NCBI GenBank assembly: GCA_964393185.1
Contig: CAYMSO010000004.1
Span: 1 to 64,000 of the forward strand
Source of the DNA: CAYMSO01 sp964393185
GTDB lineage: Bacteria; Patescibacteriota; Dojkabacteria; J137
Length of the DNA stretch: 64,000 nucleotides
Direction: 5' to 3'
Every line of letters begins with the position of its first letter. Positions within the stretch are counted from its first letter, which is position 1. Below, piece after piece: positions 9,079 to 18,997 of the stretch. Under the pieces are notes generated by a model. The model saw only the letters and a list, made by a program, of their open reading frames with translations, did no database searches and had not been told where the DNA came from. A program made the position numbers and the translations under genes.

Positions 9079-9951
9079 ATGAGTAACCAGTTGGATCAGT
9101 GTCTAGACGAAGACTATGAGTATAGTACTTTTTCTAATGTGACAAATGAATTAATACAAGCAATCGACACTTTTGCCGAAATAAAAGTTAATACTGAGAC
9201 ACCCGAAGCAAAGTTTAACAAGAAGTTTGGTTTATTTAAAGGTTTGGAAAACTATATTAGTAATTTAGAAAACCTTGATAATAATGAGGTTGGTGAAGCG
9301 ATTGATTCTTTAATACGTATCAATAAATATCGAATACAACTTACCAAAGCAAGAAGAAATTACAGGCAGGAAACATCAAAGATGAGTAATCCAGTAATAG
9401 AAGCAAATATAGAAAGTCTTGACTTGGCCATTCAATTATTAACTTTTTGTCAGTGCGAAACATATAGTCGCATAAAGTTAATCGAATCAACTACAAATAG
9501 CAATGTAATAATTAGAAACGAAAAAAGGAAGAACACAACATCTCTCGGATTTGTTCAAGCTTGGCTTCTTAATAAATTTTATCTCCAACATACACATAAA
9601 TCTAAAGAGGTTAACAATATACGATATCAGTTATTATTTGAAGTACTTGATAACAAAATTGGACTACAAGAAAATCTATTCTGCCATATATGGGCTAGAG
9701 AAGATAAGGAATACGGACTTAAGATGTTTATAAATAGTGCCCCATATATTTACTATAATAAAGGGGGACGAACTGTAATGAATACATCCTTGCAAGCAAA
9801 TCAGCTAAAACCCTTAATTAAGTTTGCTATTGACGATACACTCTTGCCAGATACTAGAGAAAAATTGTATGAAATTAGAAGAACTATTTTGATTGAAGTG
9901 ATTAGAAACACACCTATGTTGGCTGATTCACTAAGTCCTGCGGAAACATAA
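9079..9951 (+). CDS. Uncharacterised helical protein, possible partner of the 8196 product
   Basis: A 290-residue protein without recognisable domain. The first 150 residues look helical and charged. The middle and end contain more mixed segments with aromatic residues (LFCHIWAREDKEYG, SAPYIYYNKGG). There is no signal peptide or membrane helix. It follows the 8196 orphan on the same strand. An AT-rich stretch with possible promoter boxes precedes the ATG, and there is no Shine-Dalgarno sequence. It converges on the HEPN-like gene at 10023. Confidence 0.7.
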   Translation: MSNQLDQCLDEDYEYSTFSNVTNELIQAIDTFAEIKVNTETPEAKFNKKFGLFKGLENYISNLENLDNNEVGEAIDSLIRINKYRIQLTKARRNYRQETSKMSNPVIEANIESLDLAIQLLTFCQCETYSRIKLIESTTNSNVIIRNEKRKNTTSLGFVQAWLLNKFYLQHTHKSKEVNNIRYQLLFEVLDNKIGLQENLFCHIWAREDKEYGLKMFINSAPYIYYNKGGRTVMNTSLQANQLKPLIKFAIDDTLLPDTREKLYEIRRTILIEVIRNTPMLADSLSPAET

Positions 9952-10022
9952 GAAAGTAAAGACTTATCTTTTTTATATAAAGAAAAAGTTTGATTTTCCT
10001 GCATCAACATCCATCTTTTAAA

Positions 10023-10922
10023 CTACTTTCTGTCTTGCTCCATTGCTTCGCGTTCAAGCGCTGGATTAGTTTGAGGCGCTTCCACTACAGTATCATCTTG
10101 CTGATTGGGGAATATGTTATTCCCTCGTTCCCAAAGCACTTTGCCCTCCTCTATGGCACTTTCCAAAAAACCTTCTCCTTCCTCATCAACCATAAATCTA
10201 AACTCCTCAGGCGTGTAAATTAATGGCTCCACAATAGGTTCTCCGCCCTTTGTAATATCTCTAACATAATGGATTCTTTCTACAAAAGATAGTTCTGTAT
10301 GCGCAACAATCAGCAAGTCCATAGTGGAGGATTTGGGTAACACCGATTCTCTTGCAAAACTTCCAAACAAAATGATTTTTTCGACCTTTAATTTGTCACA
10401 ATTCACAATTACATCTATAAGGCGACTCTTTCTATCTTCAAACTCGTCAGCCGAAAAGTAGTAGTCCCGTAAATCGTTTTCATCTTCTAAAATAGGTTTT
10501 TGATATTTCAAAAAATCATACACAGTTTTATATATTCCCTTAGCTATTTCCAAGCAGGCCTCTGCATCGTGCTTTTTTATCAGTTCGTGTGGAGTTACAT
10601 TTTGACCAGGTATTACAAAAGGATATCTCGAAATAAATGTATAACCCTCGATTTTTCGAAAGTTAAGTTTAATGTTTACGAAGCTCGGGTTTGCTCTATT
10701 GCACATACTTACCAATACACCAAGTTTATGAGTTTTAGGTGGTCTATACCCAGAGTGAACTATGACTGCTTTAAAAATCTTTTCGACACTTTGAATTGAC
10801 TGGTAACATACCCACTCATAACTTTTAAATTCCATAGTATATTCAGCCAAATCTAAGTCATGTTTTGCCTGCGAGAGCCACACTTCAAAACGATCTTTAG
10901 ATTGTACTTTTGATTTATCCAT
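10023..10922 (-). CDS. HEPN domain fused to a degenerate nucleotidyltransferase domain
   Basis: 299 residues if the ATG at 10922 is used. An in-frame TTG at 10982 would add a 20-residue hydrophobic tail that does not belong to the domain. The N-terminal half is a HEPN domain (AKHDLDLAEY, the YQSIQSVEKIFKAVIV helix, then THKLGVLV). The C-terminal half is a MNT-type nucleotidyltransferase with ILFGSFARE. The usual SDxDL metal-binding motif reads STMDL, so the first Asp is lost and activity is doubtful. HEPN/MNT pairs are often toxin-antitoxin systems; here both parts are in one chain. The last 30 residues are Asn/Gln-rich. The role is inferred from the family only. Confidence 0.75.
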   Translation of the reverse strand: MDKSKVQSKDRFEVWLSQAKHDLDLAEYTMEFKSYEWVCYQSIQSVEKIFKAVIVHSGYRPPKTHKLGVLVSMCNRANPSFVNIKLNFRKIEGYTFISRYPFVIPGQNVTPHELIKKHDAEACLEIAKGIYKTVYDFLKYQKPILEDENDLRDYYFSADEFEDRKSRLIDVIVNCDKLKVEKIILFGSFARESVLPKSSTMDLLIVAHTELSFVERIHYVRDITKGGEPIVEPLIYTPEEFRFMVDEEGEGFLESAIEEGKVLWERGNNIFPNQQDDTVVEAPQTNPALEREAMEQDRK

Positions 10923-11002
10923 ATAAAATTTTGCTACAAATTTAAGATACCATATACAAAGACTAAACAAAACTTTTATCAAACAGTATGATAAATTTTT
11001 TC

Positions 11003-11028
11003 AGAGGCAGGTTTTTAAACCTGCCTCT
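11003..11028. other. 12-bp inverted repeat downstream of rpoD
   Basis: AGAGGCAGGTTT and AAACCTGCCTCT pair with almost no loop. On the rpoD (minus) strand the hairpin is followed by A residues instead of U, so intrinsic termination is uncertain. It lies 45 nt after the rpoD stop and 80 nt before the HEPN gene start. Confidence 0.65.
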
Positions 11029-11072
11029 TGTGTTCATAATCAAATTATATAGCCTTTTTACCAATAACTGTA

Positions 11073-12347
11073 TTATTTAAGGTAATCTCTTAAAGCTTGA
11101 GCTACTTCATCACTTTTCATTCTTCTTAGGGCTTTTGCCTCTATTTGCCTGATTCTTTCTCGAGTTACATTGAATTCATGCCCTACCTCCTCTAATGTCC
11201 TCGAGACGCCATCCATTAGTCCAAATCTTAATTCAAGAACTTTTCTTTCTCTGTCGGAAAGCCCTTCCAAAATTTCGTTAATCTGTTTTTTTAAGAAAGA
11301 AAATGTAGCCAGTTCCTGCGGCGATGCAGTGTATTCGTCTGCAATGATTTCTATCAAACTGGTTTCGCCATCTTCTCCAATTGGAGTTTCTAAGGATTGT
11401 GGTTTTTGTGCTATCTTTATAATCTCTTGAACTTTCTTTGGAGAAATCCCCATCGACTTTGCAATTTCCTTGATAGTAGGTCTGCGTCCAAGTTTAGATG
11501 CGAGTTGAGAAGAAACTTTACTTAATTTGTTAATAGTCTCTATCATGTGTACAGGCACACGGATTGTTCTTGCCTGATCAGCAATTGCTCTGGTTATTGC
11601 CTGTCTAATCCACCATGTTGCATAAGTAGAAAATTTGAATCCTTTGCGGTATTCAAATTTTTCCACTGCTCTCATTAATCCTAGATTTCCTTCTTGAATC
11701 AAGTCTAAAAGATCCAACCCTCTCTTAAGATAATTCTTTGCAATGGAAACGACCAATCGCAAGTTAGCTGTTGTAAGTAAGTGTCTGGCTTCAAATCCAT
11801 CTCTAGCAATTTTGTTGGTGTACCTTCTGTCTTTTTCTTCAAGCCTTTTCTTAGCTTTATCCACTTCTTTATTTTTATAGTCTTTCTGAGCAATCAATTC
11901 AGCTGCTTTTTTGTAAATTGGATCTGAATCTTCTTTTGCACCTAGATCTTTTATAATCTCTCGCATTTCTTTTTCTCCATTCTCTATTCGCTTAGCAAGA
12001 ATAACCTCTTCTTCAGCACTCAGCAAAGGAATTTTGCCAATTTCGTGCAGATAGGCTCGGATTGGATCTGTGCTTACATGTGATTTTATCTGCTTTAATA
12101 TTTTAATCTTTTCATCAAAGCTGAGCTTAGATTGCTTTTCTTCATATTCATATTCTGATTTATCAACAGGTTCAATCACTTCTATTTCTTCCGATTGCAA
12201 TGATTCTATTATGTATTCAAGAAGCTGCAGGTTATCTTCAATATCTTGGAAATTGGACAAAATGTCATCCTGCGTTAGATAGCCTTGCTTTTTTCCGAGA
12301 ATCACAAGATTTCTAACTTTTTGTTTCTCTTCTGCGCTTATGGACAT
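11073..12347 (-). CDS. rpoD: Primary RNA polymerase sigma factor (sigma-70/RpoD)
   Basis: Directs RNA polymerase to housekeeping promoters. The 424-residue protein has a short region 1.1, region 1.2 ([21 protein letters not shown]), region 2 with the core-binding and -10 recognition helix ([19 protein letters not shown], then [13 protein letters not shown]), region 3, and region 4 with the -35 helix-turn-helix ([26 protein letters not shown]). The recognition helices are well conserved, which agrees with the canonical TTGACA/TATAAT boxes in this window. A Lys/Glu-rich insert sits before region 2 (about 135-180). The start ATG at 12347 has no clear Shine-Dalgarno sequence. Confidence 0.97.
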   Translation of the reverse strand: MSISAEEKQKVRNLVILGKKQGYLTQDDILSNFQDIEDNLQLLEYIIESLQSEEIEVIEPVDKSEYEYEEKQSKLSFDEKIKILKQIKSHVSTDPIRAYLHEIGKIPLLSAEEEVILAKRIENGEKEMREIIKDLGAKEDSDPIYKKAAELIAQKDYKNKEVDKAKKRLEEKDRRYTNKIARDGFEARHLLTTANLRLVVSIAKNYLKRGLDLLDLIQEGNLGLMRAVEKFEYRKGFKFSTYATWWIRQAITRAIADQARTIRVPVHMIETINKLSKVSSQLASKLGRRPTIKEIAKSMGISPKKVQEIIKIAQKPQSLETPIGEDGETSLIEIIADEYTASPQELATFSFLKKQINEILEGLSDRERKVLELRFGLMDGVSRTLEEVGHEFNVTRERIRQIEAKALRRMKSDEVAQALRDYLK

Positions 12348-12469
12348 AGTGGTGTCTTTTTAATTGTAATTAAATAGTTGAAGTTAAATAGTATTTTATC
12401 ATAATATATGTAGAGATACTAAACTAAAAATATAGTAGCTGATTATTTTAGCATAGAAAGAAAATTTTT

Positions 12470-13330
12470 ATGAGTTTGTATTCATACAAAAAGGTTGATT
12501 CTACAGAGCAAAACTACTACGACTTTAGTAAAGAGTTCTTAGTATTAGATGTGCATCAAAAAGATAAGGTCAACATCTGGAATGCAACAAGTAGTGGATA
12601 TAATACATTGCAAGATATTGTCAATGCTTCTAAGGCAACCAATATTTTGATTCCAATGTTTTTTATAATTTTAGGAAGCTTCTTTATACTTAAGCACGTT
12701 TATCCACAAATTAAGTATCAGATAGAAAAGCAAAATGGACTTGTATCGCAAGGAAACATATCGCCAATATCCGAAGGTTACATAGATTTATCCAAATATA
12801 TTTCTAATCCTGCGGGTTTAGCACAAGTTACCGAAGAAGCTTTTAATGAACACATACTTATAGAGGATACTGTGAGCAAGAACTACCAAGGAGTATTCTT
12901 TATTACAATCCCATCTCTAGGAATAGACAGGCTGCCAGTACAATCAAATGTAGATAGCACATCCGAGGCAGCATACAATGCAGTTTTAGATACTCGTCTT
13001 GCACATTTTAAAGGAACTGGTCTTCCAATCTCGGACATAGCTAATAATATTGTTATATACGGACACAGTGCAAGTCCAAACTATGGTCCCAAACCATCAG
13101 ATCCTATGGTAGCATTTTCATTCTTGCCCAATCTAAAAGTGGGCGATGACATTATTTTGGAAATAGAAGGTCAAACTTATAAATTTAAAATGCAAAAAAG
13201 CAAAATCGTCGAACCTGAAGATACTTCTATAATCAATGGTACTCGTGGCAAAAGAACACTAACTCTTTTTACATGTTATCCAGCCGGTGATAATACTCAA
13301 AGATATGTAGCTGTAGCAAGAGAGGTATAA
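12470..13330 (+). CDS. Sortase
   Basis: Membrane-bound transpeptidase that cleaves surface proteins at a sorting motif and joins them to an acceptor. The 286-residue protein has a cytoplasmic N-terminal stretch of about 55 residues, one membrane helix (about 58-75), and the catalytic barrel with His199 (IVIYGHSAS), Cys269 (TLFTCYP) and Arg278. The TLFTC form and size fit class D/E/F-type sortases; the class cannot be fixed by eye. The long cytoplasmic N-terminus is unusual for sortases. No clear LPXTG-type substrate was seen in the window. It is divergent from rpoD and convergent with ftsZ. Confidence 0.9.
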   Translation: MSLYSYKKVDSTEQNYYDFSKEFLVLDVHQKDKVNIWNATSSGYNTLQDIVNASKATNILIPMFFIILGSFFILKHVYPQIKYQIEKQNGLVSQGNISPISEGYIDLSKYISNPAGLAQVTEEAFNEHILIEDTVSKNYQGVFFITIPSLGIDRLPVQSNVDSTSEAAYNAVLDTRLAHFKGTGLPISDIANNIVIYGHSASPNYGPKPSDPMVAFSFLPNLKVGDDIILEIEGQTYKFKMQKSKIVEPEDTSIINGTRGKRTLTLFTCYPAGDNTQRYVAVAREV

Positions 13331-13461
13331 AATCATCTAGACTATAACTGACGCTGTAGCAATAGCAAATTCTTAACTCATGTCATGCTGAATCTGACTG
13401 ACTGTATAATTGAAGGGTCAAAACCGTGTGGACTAAACTTCTTGGCAACCTAGTTTGAATA

Positions 13462-14631
13462 TTACTTTGCTCTTTTCCTTAAGAAAGAAGGTAGATTTTC
13501 CAAATCTTCATCATCATACTGACCTCCGGTTGGCTGCACAGGTTCTATTTTCTTCTTCACATTTAAAGAATTTGGAACCTGTTGAAGAGGTAAGTCTAGA
13601 TCATCTTCTGCTATACTCCTTTGTGCAGCTAATGTATCCAAATTTGATTTGCCTGTTTCGAGAATGGATTTTTCGCTTTTTGAATCAAACCCCGTAGCAA
13701 GTACAGTAATCTCTATTCTATCCTCATAAGATGGATCTATTCGGGCACCAAAAATAAATATGGCATCTGGAGCAACTCTTTGCTTAATTGTCTCGGCAGC
13801 TTCATGGACTTCCATCATTCCCAAATCCTTTCCTCCAATAATATTAAACAATATGCCTCTAGCGCCATCTACCGATATTTCTAGAAGTGGACTTTCTATA
13901 GCCATAACTGCAGCTTCGCGGGCTCGGTTATCTCCGTTTGCTGATCCAATGCCCATAAGTGCTGCGCCACCATTGTCCATAACCGATCTCACATCTGCAA
14001 AGTCTACATTAATTAAACCTGGCTGAGTAATAAGATTAGCTATGCTTTTAACTGCTTGCGCTAGCACATCATCAGCTTTTTTCATTGCATCTAAAAACGA
14101 TGCATTTTTATCCATAATCTCTAAAAGTCTTTGATTTGGAACAACAATTAAAGTATCAACTTTATCTTTAAGTTCTTCTATACCTTTCAAAGCTAAATCC
14201 ATGCGTCTTTGCATCTCGAAGTGGAATGGCTTTGTAACTACTCCTACCGTCAAAGCTCCCAGGTTTTTGGCAATTCCTGCAACTACAGGTGCTGCACCTG
14301 TTCCGGTACCTCCCCCCATACCTGCTGTTATAAATACCATGTCTGCTCCAGCAAGATTTTCGTGTAATAAATCAACACTTTCTTCTGCAGCTTTCTTTCC
14401 TATAACTGGATTTCCTCCACTTCCTAGTCCACGTGTGATTTGCTCGCCTATTCTTAATTTGATATCTGCTTTGGAATTCATTAAAGCTTGTGCATCTGTA
14501 TTTACAGCAATGAACTCAACATCTTCAATGTTGTGCTCTGCAATCATAGTGTTTAGGGCATTTCCTCCTCCCCCACCAACACCTACTACTTTTATTTTGG
14601 CCGATAACACGGATTGTGGTTTGACTAACAT
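13462..14631 (-). CDS. ftsZ: Cell division GTPase FtsZ
   Basis: Tubulin-like GTPase that forms the division ring. The 389-residue protein has the N-terminal GGGGGNALN loop, the tubulin signature [13 protein letters not shown] near residue 106, the T7 synergy region, and a variable linker ending in the conserved C-terminal peptide LPSFLRKR, the likely docking site for FtsA. It is last in the minus-strand row rpsO-ftsQ-ftsA-ftsZ, 412 nt downstream of ftsA, so it probably has its own promoter in that gap. Confidence 0.97.
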   Translation of the reverse strand: MLVKPQSVLSAKIKVVGVGGGGGNALNTMIAEHNIEDVEFIAVNTDAQALMNSKADIKLRIGEQITRGLGSGGNPVIGKKAAEESVDLLHENLAGADMVFITAGMGGGTGTGAAPVVAGIAKNLGALTVGVVTKPFHFEMQRRMDLALKGIEELKDKVDTLIVVPNQRLLEIMDKNASFLDAMKKADDVLAQAVKSIANLITQPGLINVDFADVRSVMDNGGAALMGIGSANGDNRAREAAVMAIESPLLEISVDGARGILFNIIGGKDLGMMEVHEAAETIKQRVAPDAIFIFGARIDPSYEDRIEITVLATGFDSKSEKSILETGKSNLDTLAAQRSIAEDDLDLPLQQVPNSLNVKKKIEPVQPTGGQYDDEDLENLPSFLRKRAK

Positions 14632-15043
14632 ATTCTAAAACTTTACCTATAGAGAATATATTAAATTACCCTATCTAAAAACGCAAGCTATTTCGAATTT
14701 TCCGACAATAATTTTGTATAAATAAAATATACTATTTTGCTCTATTGTAGTACAACCCTTGCTATATAGTATTTTTTAGGCTAAAAATTTTTCTACAAAA
14801 GATGATTCAGAGCTATTTATTTGTATAATTATTTTGTACAGACAAAAATGCTTGTGAAAAAGAATTATTAACTAAGTCTTTGTTAATTAATTCTGTTAGC
14901 TTTTACTTTATTAGATTAAGAAAATCTAGCTAACTAATCCGAGAGTGATTAATTTAGGAATTTAGGTGCAATAACAGAATCTGCTCACTATAAAGTAACA
15001 GAATTGCTAAAATGCTAGTGATCTAAGAAGTGCTAAGTATAGC
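14632..15043. other. 412-nt noncoding gap between ftsA and ftsZ
   Basis: Very AT-rich with several TATA-like stretches on the minus strand (for example around 14720-14740 and 14820-14835) that could drive ftsZ. No convincing reading frame, RNA gene or strong hairpin is visible. Its length is notable because ftsA and ftsZ are usually adjacent. Confidence 0.4.
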
Positions 15044-16330
15044 TTAAGGCATTAAGCCCTTAAATACTTCAAGAATTTTTCCAATGATTCCAGTACCACT
15101 TCCTTTAGCTGCTTGGTTTGAGATTCTTTGAGTAGATGAATATGTTGTATCCTCGAGCCCATTCAGAATCATACCTTGAACTACAGAAAACTCAGGTGTA
15201 GAAATACCATCTAGAAGCCCTTCGAGCCCACGTGGAGATCCTACTCTGGCAGGCACCTTAAATACCTCCTTTGCCAGATTGGTAATTCCAGGCAAACCAG
15301 CAGATCCCCCCGTCAAAACTATGCCGGCAGGAAGCTTATATTCATAACCAGATTGCTCTATATTATCTTTAACTAGTTCAAAGATCTCTTTGATTCGCTC
15401 CTCTACTATTTCTGTAAAAAATTTTCTTGATATGGTTTTTACACTCTCAATTCCCAAACTAGAAACTTCTAATACATCGCCTGCTTCTTCCTCTTCGCCA
15501 TCTTCATCATCTTTGTCTTTCTTCTTTCTTTTTGTAGTAGCACTTGCTTTCAACAGCTCATCTATCTTTACTTTTACCCGCTCTGCATCATCCAAAGATA
15601 ATCTAAGTCCAGCTGCCAGATCTCTTGTAACATTGGCTCCACCAAAAGGAATAGATGCTGAATACGTAACGGCATCCTCTACAAAAGAGGTAATAGTTGT
15701 TGTACCTCCTCCAATATCTAACAATAGAACTCCTAATTCCTTTTCGGTAGATGTCATGACTGATTGTGCGCAAGCCCAACCGCAAAAGACAATACCATCA
15801 ATTCTCAATCCTATACTCTGAATACATCTTTCTATATTATGAATTGCTGTTGTTGGTGCAGAGATTATATGTGCATCCACTTCTAACCTGCTGCCTGTCA
15901 TATTCACAGGATTTTTAATGCCAGATTGTTGATCAACAACAAATTCTCTAGGTATCAAATGAATGATTTCTCTTGCTTGTGGAATTGCAATTGTCCTTGC
16001 TTGTTCAAGCGATCTATAAACATCCTCTTCCAAAATTTCTGCATCCGAAATTGCAACAACTCCTTTGTTATTATTAGACAAAATATTTTTTCCGTTTATA
16101 GATACGTAGGCTGAAGACACAGTAAGGCCTGCCATCTTCTCTGCAGCTGTTAGAGAAGCAGCTATAGAGTTAATTGCTTCATCTATACCGGTAATTTCTC
16201 CTTTTTTAACTCCGTAGGATGCATATACACCTTCCCCTACTACCTTTGCCTTACCCTTATCGTCTACTACGGCTATTATGGTTTTAATGTTGCTGGATCC
16301 TATATCAATCGCAGTAATTATATTAGCCAT
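15044..16330 (-). CDS. ftsA: Cell division protein FtsA
   Basis: Actin-like ATPase that tethers FtsZ to the membrane. The 428-residue protein begins with the phosphate-1 loop AIDIGSSNIK, has the SHS2/1C subdomain, the phosphate-2 motif LLLDIGGGTT, and the adenosine motif GIVLTGGSAGLPG. It ends with a probable amphipathic membrane-targeting helix (GIIGKILEVFKGLMP). An acidic/basic low-complexity insert of about 25 residues (KRKKKDKDDEDGEEEE) lies near residues 268-290, which is not usual for FtsA. It lies between ftsQ and ftsZ on the same strand. Confidence 0.95.
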   Translation of the reverse strand: MANIITAIDIGSSNIKTIIAVVDDKGKAKVVGEGVYASYGVKKGEITGIDEAINSIAASLTAAEKMAGLTVSSAYVSINGKNILSNNNKGVVAISDAEILEEDVYRSLEQARTIAIPQAREIIHLIPREFVVDQQSGIKNPVNMTGSRLEVDAHIISAPTTAIHNIERCIQSIGLRIDGIVFCGWACAQSVMTSTEKELGVLLLDIGGGTTTITSFVEDAVTYSASIPFGGANVTRDLAAGLRLSLDDAERVKVKIDELLKASATTKRKKKDKDDEDGEEEEAGDVLEVSSLGIESVKTISRKFFTEIVEERIKEIFELVKDNIEQSGYEYKLPAGIVLTGGSAGLPGITNLAKEVFKVPARVGSPRGLEGLLDGISTPEFSVVQGMILNGLEDTTYSSTQRISNQAAKGSGTGIIGKILEVFKGLMP

Positions 16331-16519
16331 TCTATTTAAAAAGTGTAACTAAATTAAAAGCTTACAAGTATTATATTACTAATTGCAATACAATATTACT
16401 ACAGAATATTAATATTTCAAGTTTTATAATACTAATTTTACACTATAGAAAACACAAAACAAAACCTTATTTGAATAGAATTCCAGCTTTACTTCGAATC
16501 AATGTACTTACTATCAACA

Positions 16520-17707
16520 CTATCGAACCGAGATAGTTGGTATCCTCAAATCATATGTTCGGCCACTTTCTATTTTGGAGTTCCACACCAAAGCTTCATA
16601 ATCTTCGAGCTGATCCGAAATTTCTCGATTGTTTATAAAAATAAGTGTAGCTGAATTATCTAAAAGCACCTGTAAATTAAAGTTATCTTTCCACACAAAC
16701 TTTACAACATTGTACTGACCTACAGACGCCAGACCTTTAAGTATTTCTTTCGAAAAAATAATCTTCTCTTCAAGTCTTGTATCCACCTGACTGATTTCTA
16801 TATCTTGGTTTATTAATATCAAAGGTACATTGTAAACTTCGTTAGCTTTAGACAAAATTGTTGATTGAAAAGTAGAGACTTTTGCATTGATTTGATTCTT
16901 TAGCTCCTCTATCAACGATCGCTTGGTTTCTTCGGGAACTTCTGCCCAAATTAGCTGCTGCTTTTCTTCTTCGGTTGTTAATTTAGCAGCGTAAGCTTCC
17001 CTCAAACTATTTGAATTTAGATCTACCTTGTTATCTAAAACATTTCTCTCAAATTCAGTAATGACTAATTTGTCTGAATTATCATTTATTATAATTTCAT
17101 TATTCTCGTCCAGTATTAGCATGTTACTATAGGTTGCAACGGCAAGTGTTGGAATTCTGAACTGAACTTCAAACTCTATTTTGTCCGGAAAATATTTAAT
17201 CACATAGACTTCTTTTATATCTGCTACTTCTGATTTGATTTTCTCCTCGAATTCGGCTGCAGAAACTTTAAAAAGGTTTTGATTTAAGAACTGACTTGCA
17301 GCTTTTTCTAGCAAAGCTATTCTTTCCGACGAGATTTGGTCTGAGTTAACTAAATTAACTTTTTTAATTAATAGTACATTTGTATGAACAGCCATATAAT
17401 ATCCAAGTAATACAACCGCAATAATAACTAGAGTTGCAACAACATACCTACCTAGCAAAAAACGTTTGATTAGCTTTGTATTAATCTTAATCTTGAAAGT
17501 TCTAGAAGTTTTGATATTAGCCTTTCTAAGCTCTAAAGCGCTCGGTTGAGCAACTTTTTTATACTTACCTTCTTCCTCTTGCTTCTTTTTCTTAAACGGA
17601 TTTCCAAAAATACGTTTCCAGCTACTTCGACTGACGCTATCTGTATTTCGGCGTCTTTGCATGCTTAAATTCCCACGTGGTTTTGGTTTTCTCCTAAATA
17701 GTTTCAA
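16520..17707 (-). CDS. ftsQ: FtsQ/DivIB-like cell division protein
   Basis: Bitopic division protein that links the Z ring to septal wall synthesis. The 395-residue protein has a very basic cytoplasmic tail (about residues 1-85), one membrane helix (about 88-108, ATLVIIAVVLLGYYMAV), a POTRA-like domain (VNLVNSDQISSERIALLE through IKEVYVIKYFPDKIEFEVQ) and the FtsQ beta region. The length is above that of E. coli FtsQ because of an extra charged segment (about 235-270). The position directly upstream of ftsA supports the assignment. Sequence similarity is weak, as is normal for this family. Confidence 0.8.
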   Translation of the reverse strand: MKLFRRKPKPRGNLSMQRRRNTDSVSRSSWKRIFGNPFKKKKQEEEGKYKKVAQPSALELRKANIKTSRTFKIKINTKLIKRFLLGRYVVATLVIIAVVLLGYYMAVHTNVLLIKKVNLVNSDQISSERIALLEKAASQFLNQNLFKVSAAEFEEKIKSEVADIKEVYVIKYFPDKIEFEVQFRIPTLAVATYSNMLILDENNEIIINDNSDKLVITEFERNVLDNKVDLNSNSLREAYAAKLTTEEEKQQLIWAEVPEETKRSLIEELKNQINAKVSTFQSTILSKANEVYNVPLILINQDIEISQVDTRLEEKIIFSKEILKGLASVGQYNVVKFVWKDNFNLQVLLDNSATLIFINNREISDQLEDYEALVWNSKIESGRTYDLRIPTISVR

Positions 17708-17762
17708 TCAAGAATGATTAATCTTCAACCATTTTACATTATTAAATTTTCTGGAGTAATAA

Positions 17763-17790
17763 AAAACCCCCAATTTACATTGGAGGTTTT
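17763..17790 (-). terminator. Intrinsic terminator of rpsO
   Basis: On the minus strand AAAACCTCCAAT and ATTGGGGGTTTT pair around GTAA (one G-T wobble) and end in a run of Ts. It lies 20 nt downstream of the rpsO stop. It separates rpsO from ftsQ, so the two are probably not fully co-transcribed. Confidence 0.85.
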
Positions 17791-17810
17791 GTTCTAAATT
17801 AGCACAGATT

Positions 17811-18104
17811 TTAGTTCAATCCCATTTCTTTTAAAAAAGTATTTACTGTTTTTTCGTCTGCTTCGTTCTTTTTTAAGTACTTAACCATTCTTCTTCTGTC
17901 TCCAACCAATCTTAGAAGACCTCTTCTGGAGTGCTGATCTTGTTTATGACCTTTTAAATGAGAAGTTAAATAATTAATTCTTTCTGTTAGAATTGCAATT
18001 TGGACCATTGGTGAACCTGAATCTTTTTCATGAGCACCGTACTTTTTTACAATCTCTTCCTTCTTTTGTTTATCAAGGCTAAACTTGGATTTCTTACTGG
18101 CCAT
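17811..18104 (-). CDS. rpsO: 30S ribosomal protein S15
   Basis: Binds the central domain of 16S rRNA. The 97-residue protein contains the family core [36 protein letters not shown] followed by the RRMVKYLKK helix, cited here only by its ends for recognition. It is slightly longer than the usual 89 residues because of a basic N-terminal extension ([15 protein letters not shown]). A TATAAT box lies about 10 nt before the ATG on the minus strand. A strong terminator follows. Confidence 0.96.
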   Translation of the reverse strand: MASKKSKFSLDKQKKEEIVKKYGAHEKDSGSPMVQIAILTERINYLTSHLKGHKQDQHSRRGLLRLVGDRRRMVKYLKKNEADEKTVNTFLKEMGLN

Positions 18105-18214
18105 ACAAAATAATATTATAAGTAATGTAATTATTATATAAGATTAAAAGGATTTTATCAATATGATATTTCTTTTCTTTTTATAGTTTAAGCCAAATAT
18201 TTTGTATTGGCAAC

Positions 18215-18226
18215 TGTATCGCGTAG
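18215..18226. promoter_or_regulatory. 12-bp motif TGTATCGCGTAG shared with 53089-53100
   Basis: The exact 12-mer, with a rare CGCG core for this AT-rich DNA, lies 39 nt before the alpha/beta hydrolase start and again 31 nt before the thermonuclease start at 53132. It is a candidate regulator site; chance is not excluded. Confidence 0.3.
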
Positions 18227-18265
18227 AGTTTTGAATTTTGTATTAATTAATGTAAGATTTAAGTA

Positions 18266-18994
18266 ATGAATAATCAAAAGACTAAAACTAACTTAATACT
18301 ATTGCATGGTTGGGGAGGCTCTAAAAGCAGTCTGCAGCCTCTGGCTAATGAACTTACTAAATTAGGATACTCTACTTACAATTTAGAATTACCTGGACAC
18401 GGCCAAACACCTCAAATGAGTTCCGAATGGACTATGCGAGATTTTGCTTTTTGGCTTAATCATACTATAGAAGAACTGAAATTAAATGATTATATACTAG
18501 TAGGTCACTCCTTTGGCGGGAAAATAATTGTCGAATCTATCCTAGCCAATCTCGTCGCGCCTCAGCAAATTATTTTAATAAATATTAGTGGTATACAGCC
18601 GAAAAAAAACCTCAAAACAACTTTCTGGAAATTTGTAGCAAAAAAATCAACGTTCATTAAAAATCTCAAATTTTTGTATCCGATTAAAAGATTCTTATAC
18701 AAGTATATTTTACGAGAAACGGATTACCTAAATACAGAAAATCAACAAAACTTAAGAAAAACTTTAATAAATATTCTTAACGAGAACTACGACCAAAAAG
18801 TAAAAGACCTTTTGCTGCCCACATTACTAATCTGGGGCGAACAAGATACATACACTCCTCTATGGATGGGTCAATTCTTGCATAAGGAAATTAAAAATTC
18901 TAAACTAATAGTACATCCAGGTACGCATGGATTGCCGTTAAAACGACCTGAGCTAATTGCCAAAGACATTTATAATTTCTTAAAATCTAATTAA
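18266..18994 (+). CDS. Alpha/beta hydrolase
   Basis: Serine hydrolase of unknown substrate, 242 residues, cytoplasmic. The oxyanion region HGWGGS is at residues 14-19. The nucleophile elbow GHSFGG places Ser82, followed by an acid in GEQDTY (near 194) and the catalytic His in GTHGLP (near 218). A short cap domain separates them. The next gene, a MurF-like ligase, begins 3 nt after the stop, so the two are translationally linked. An acyl or ester substrate from the envelope is a context inference only. Confidence 0.88.
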   Translation: MNNQKTKTNLILLHGWGGSKSSLQPLANELTKLGYSTYNLELPGHGQTPQMSSEWTMRDFAFWLNHTIEELKLNDYILVGHSFGGKIIVESILANLVAPQQIILINISGIQPKKNLKTTFWKFVAKKSTFIKNLKFLYPIKRFLYKYILRETDYLNTENQQNLRKTLINILNENYDQKVKDLLLPTLLIWGEQDTYTPLWMGQFLHKEIKNSKLIVHPGTHGLPLKRPELIAKDIYNFLKSN

Positions 18995-18997
18995 GCA

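Noticed and set aside
10923..10982. A 20-residue N-terminal extension of the HEPN protein from a TTG start
   Set aside because: It is hydrophobic, does not match the HEPN domain, and a good ATG lies at 10922.
11003..11028. Intrinsic terminator of rpoD
   Set aside because: The hairpin is strong but the T-run is on the wrong side for the minus strand, so it was listed only as an inverted repeat.
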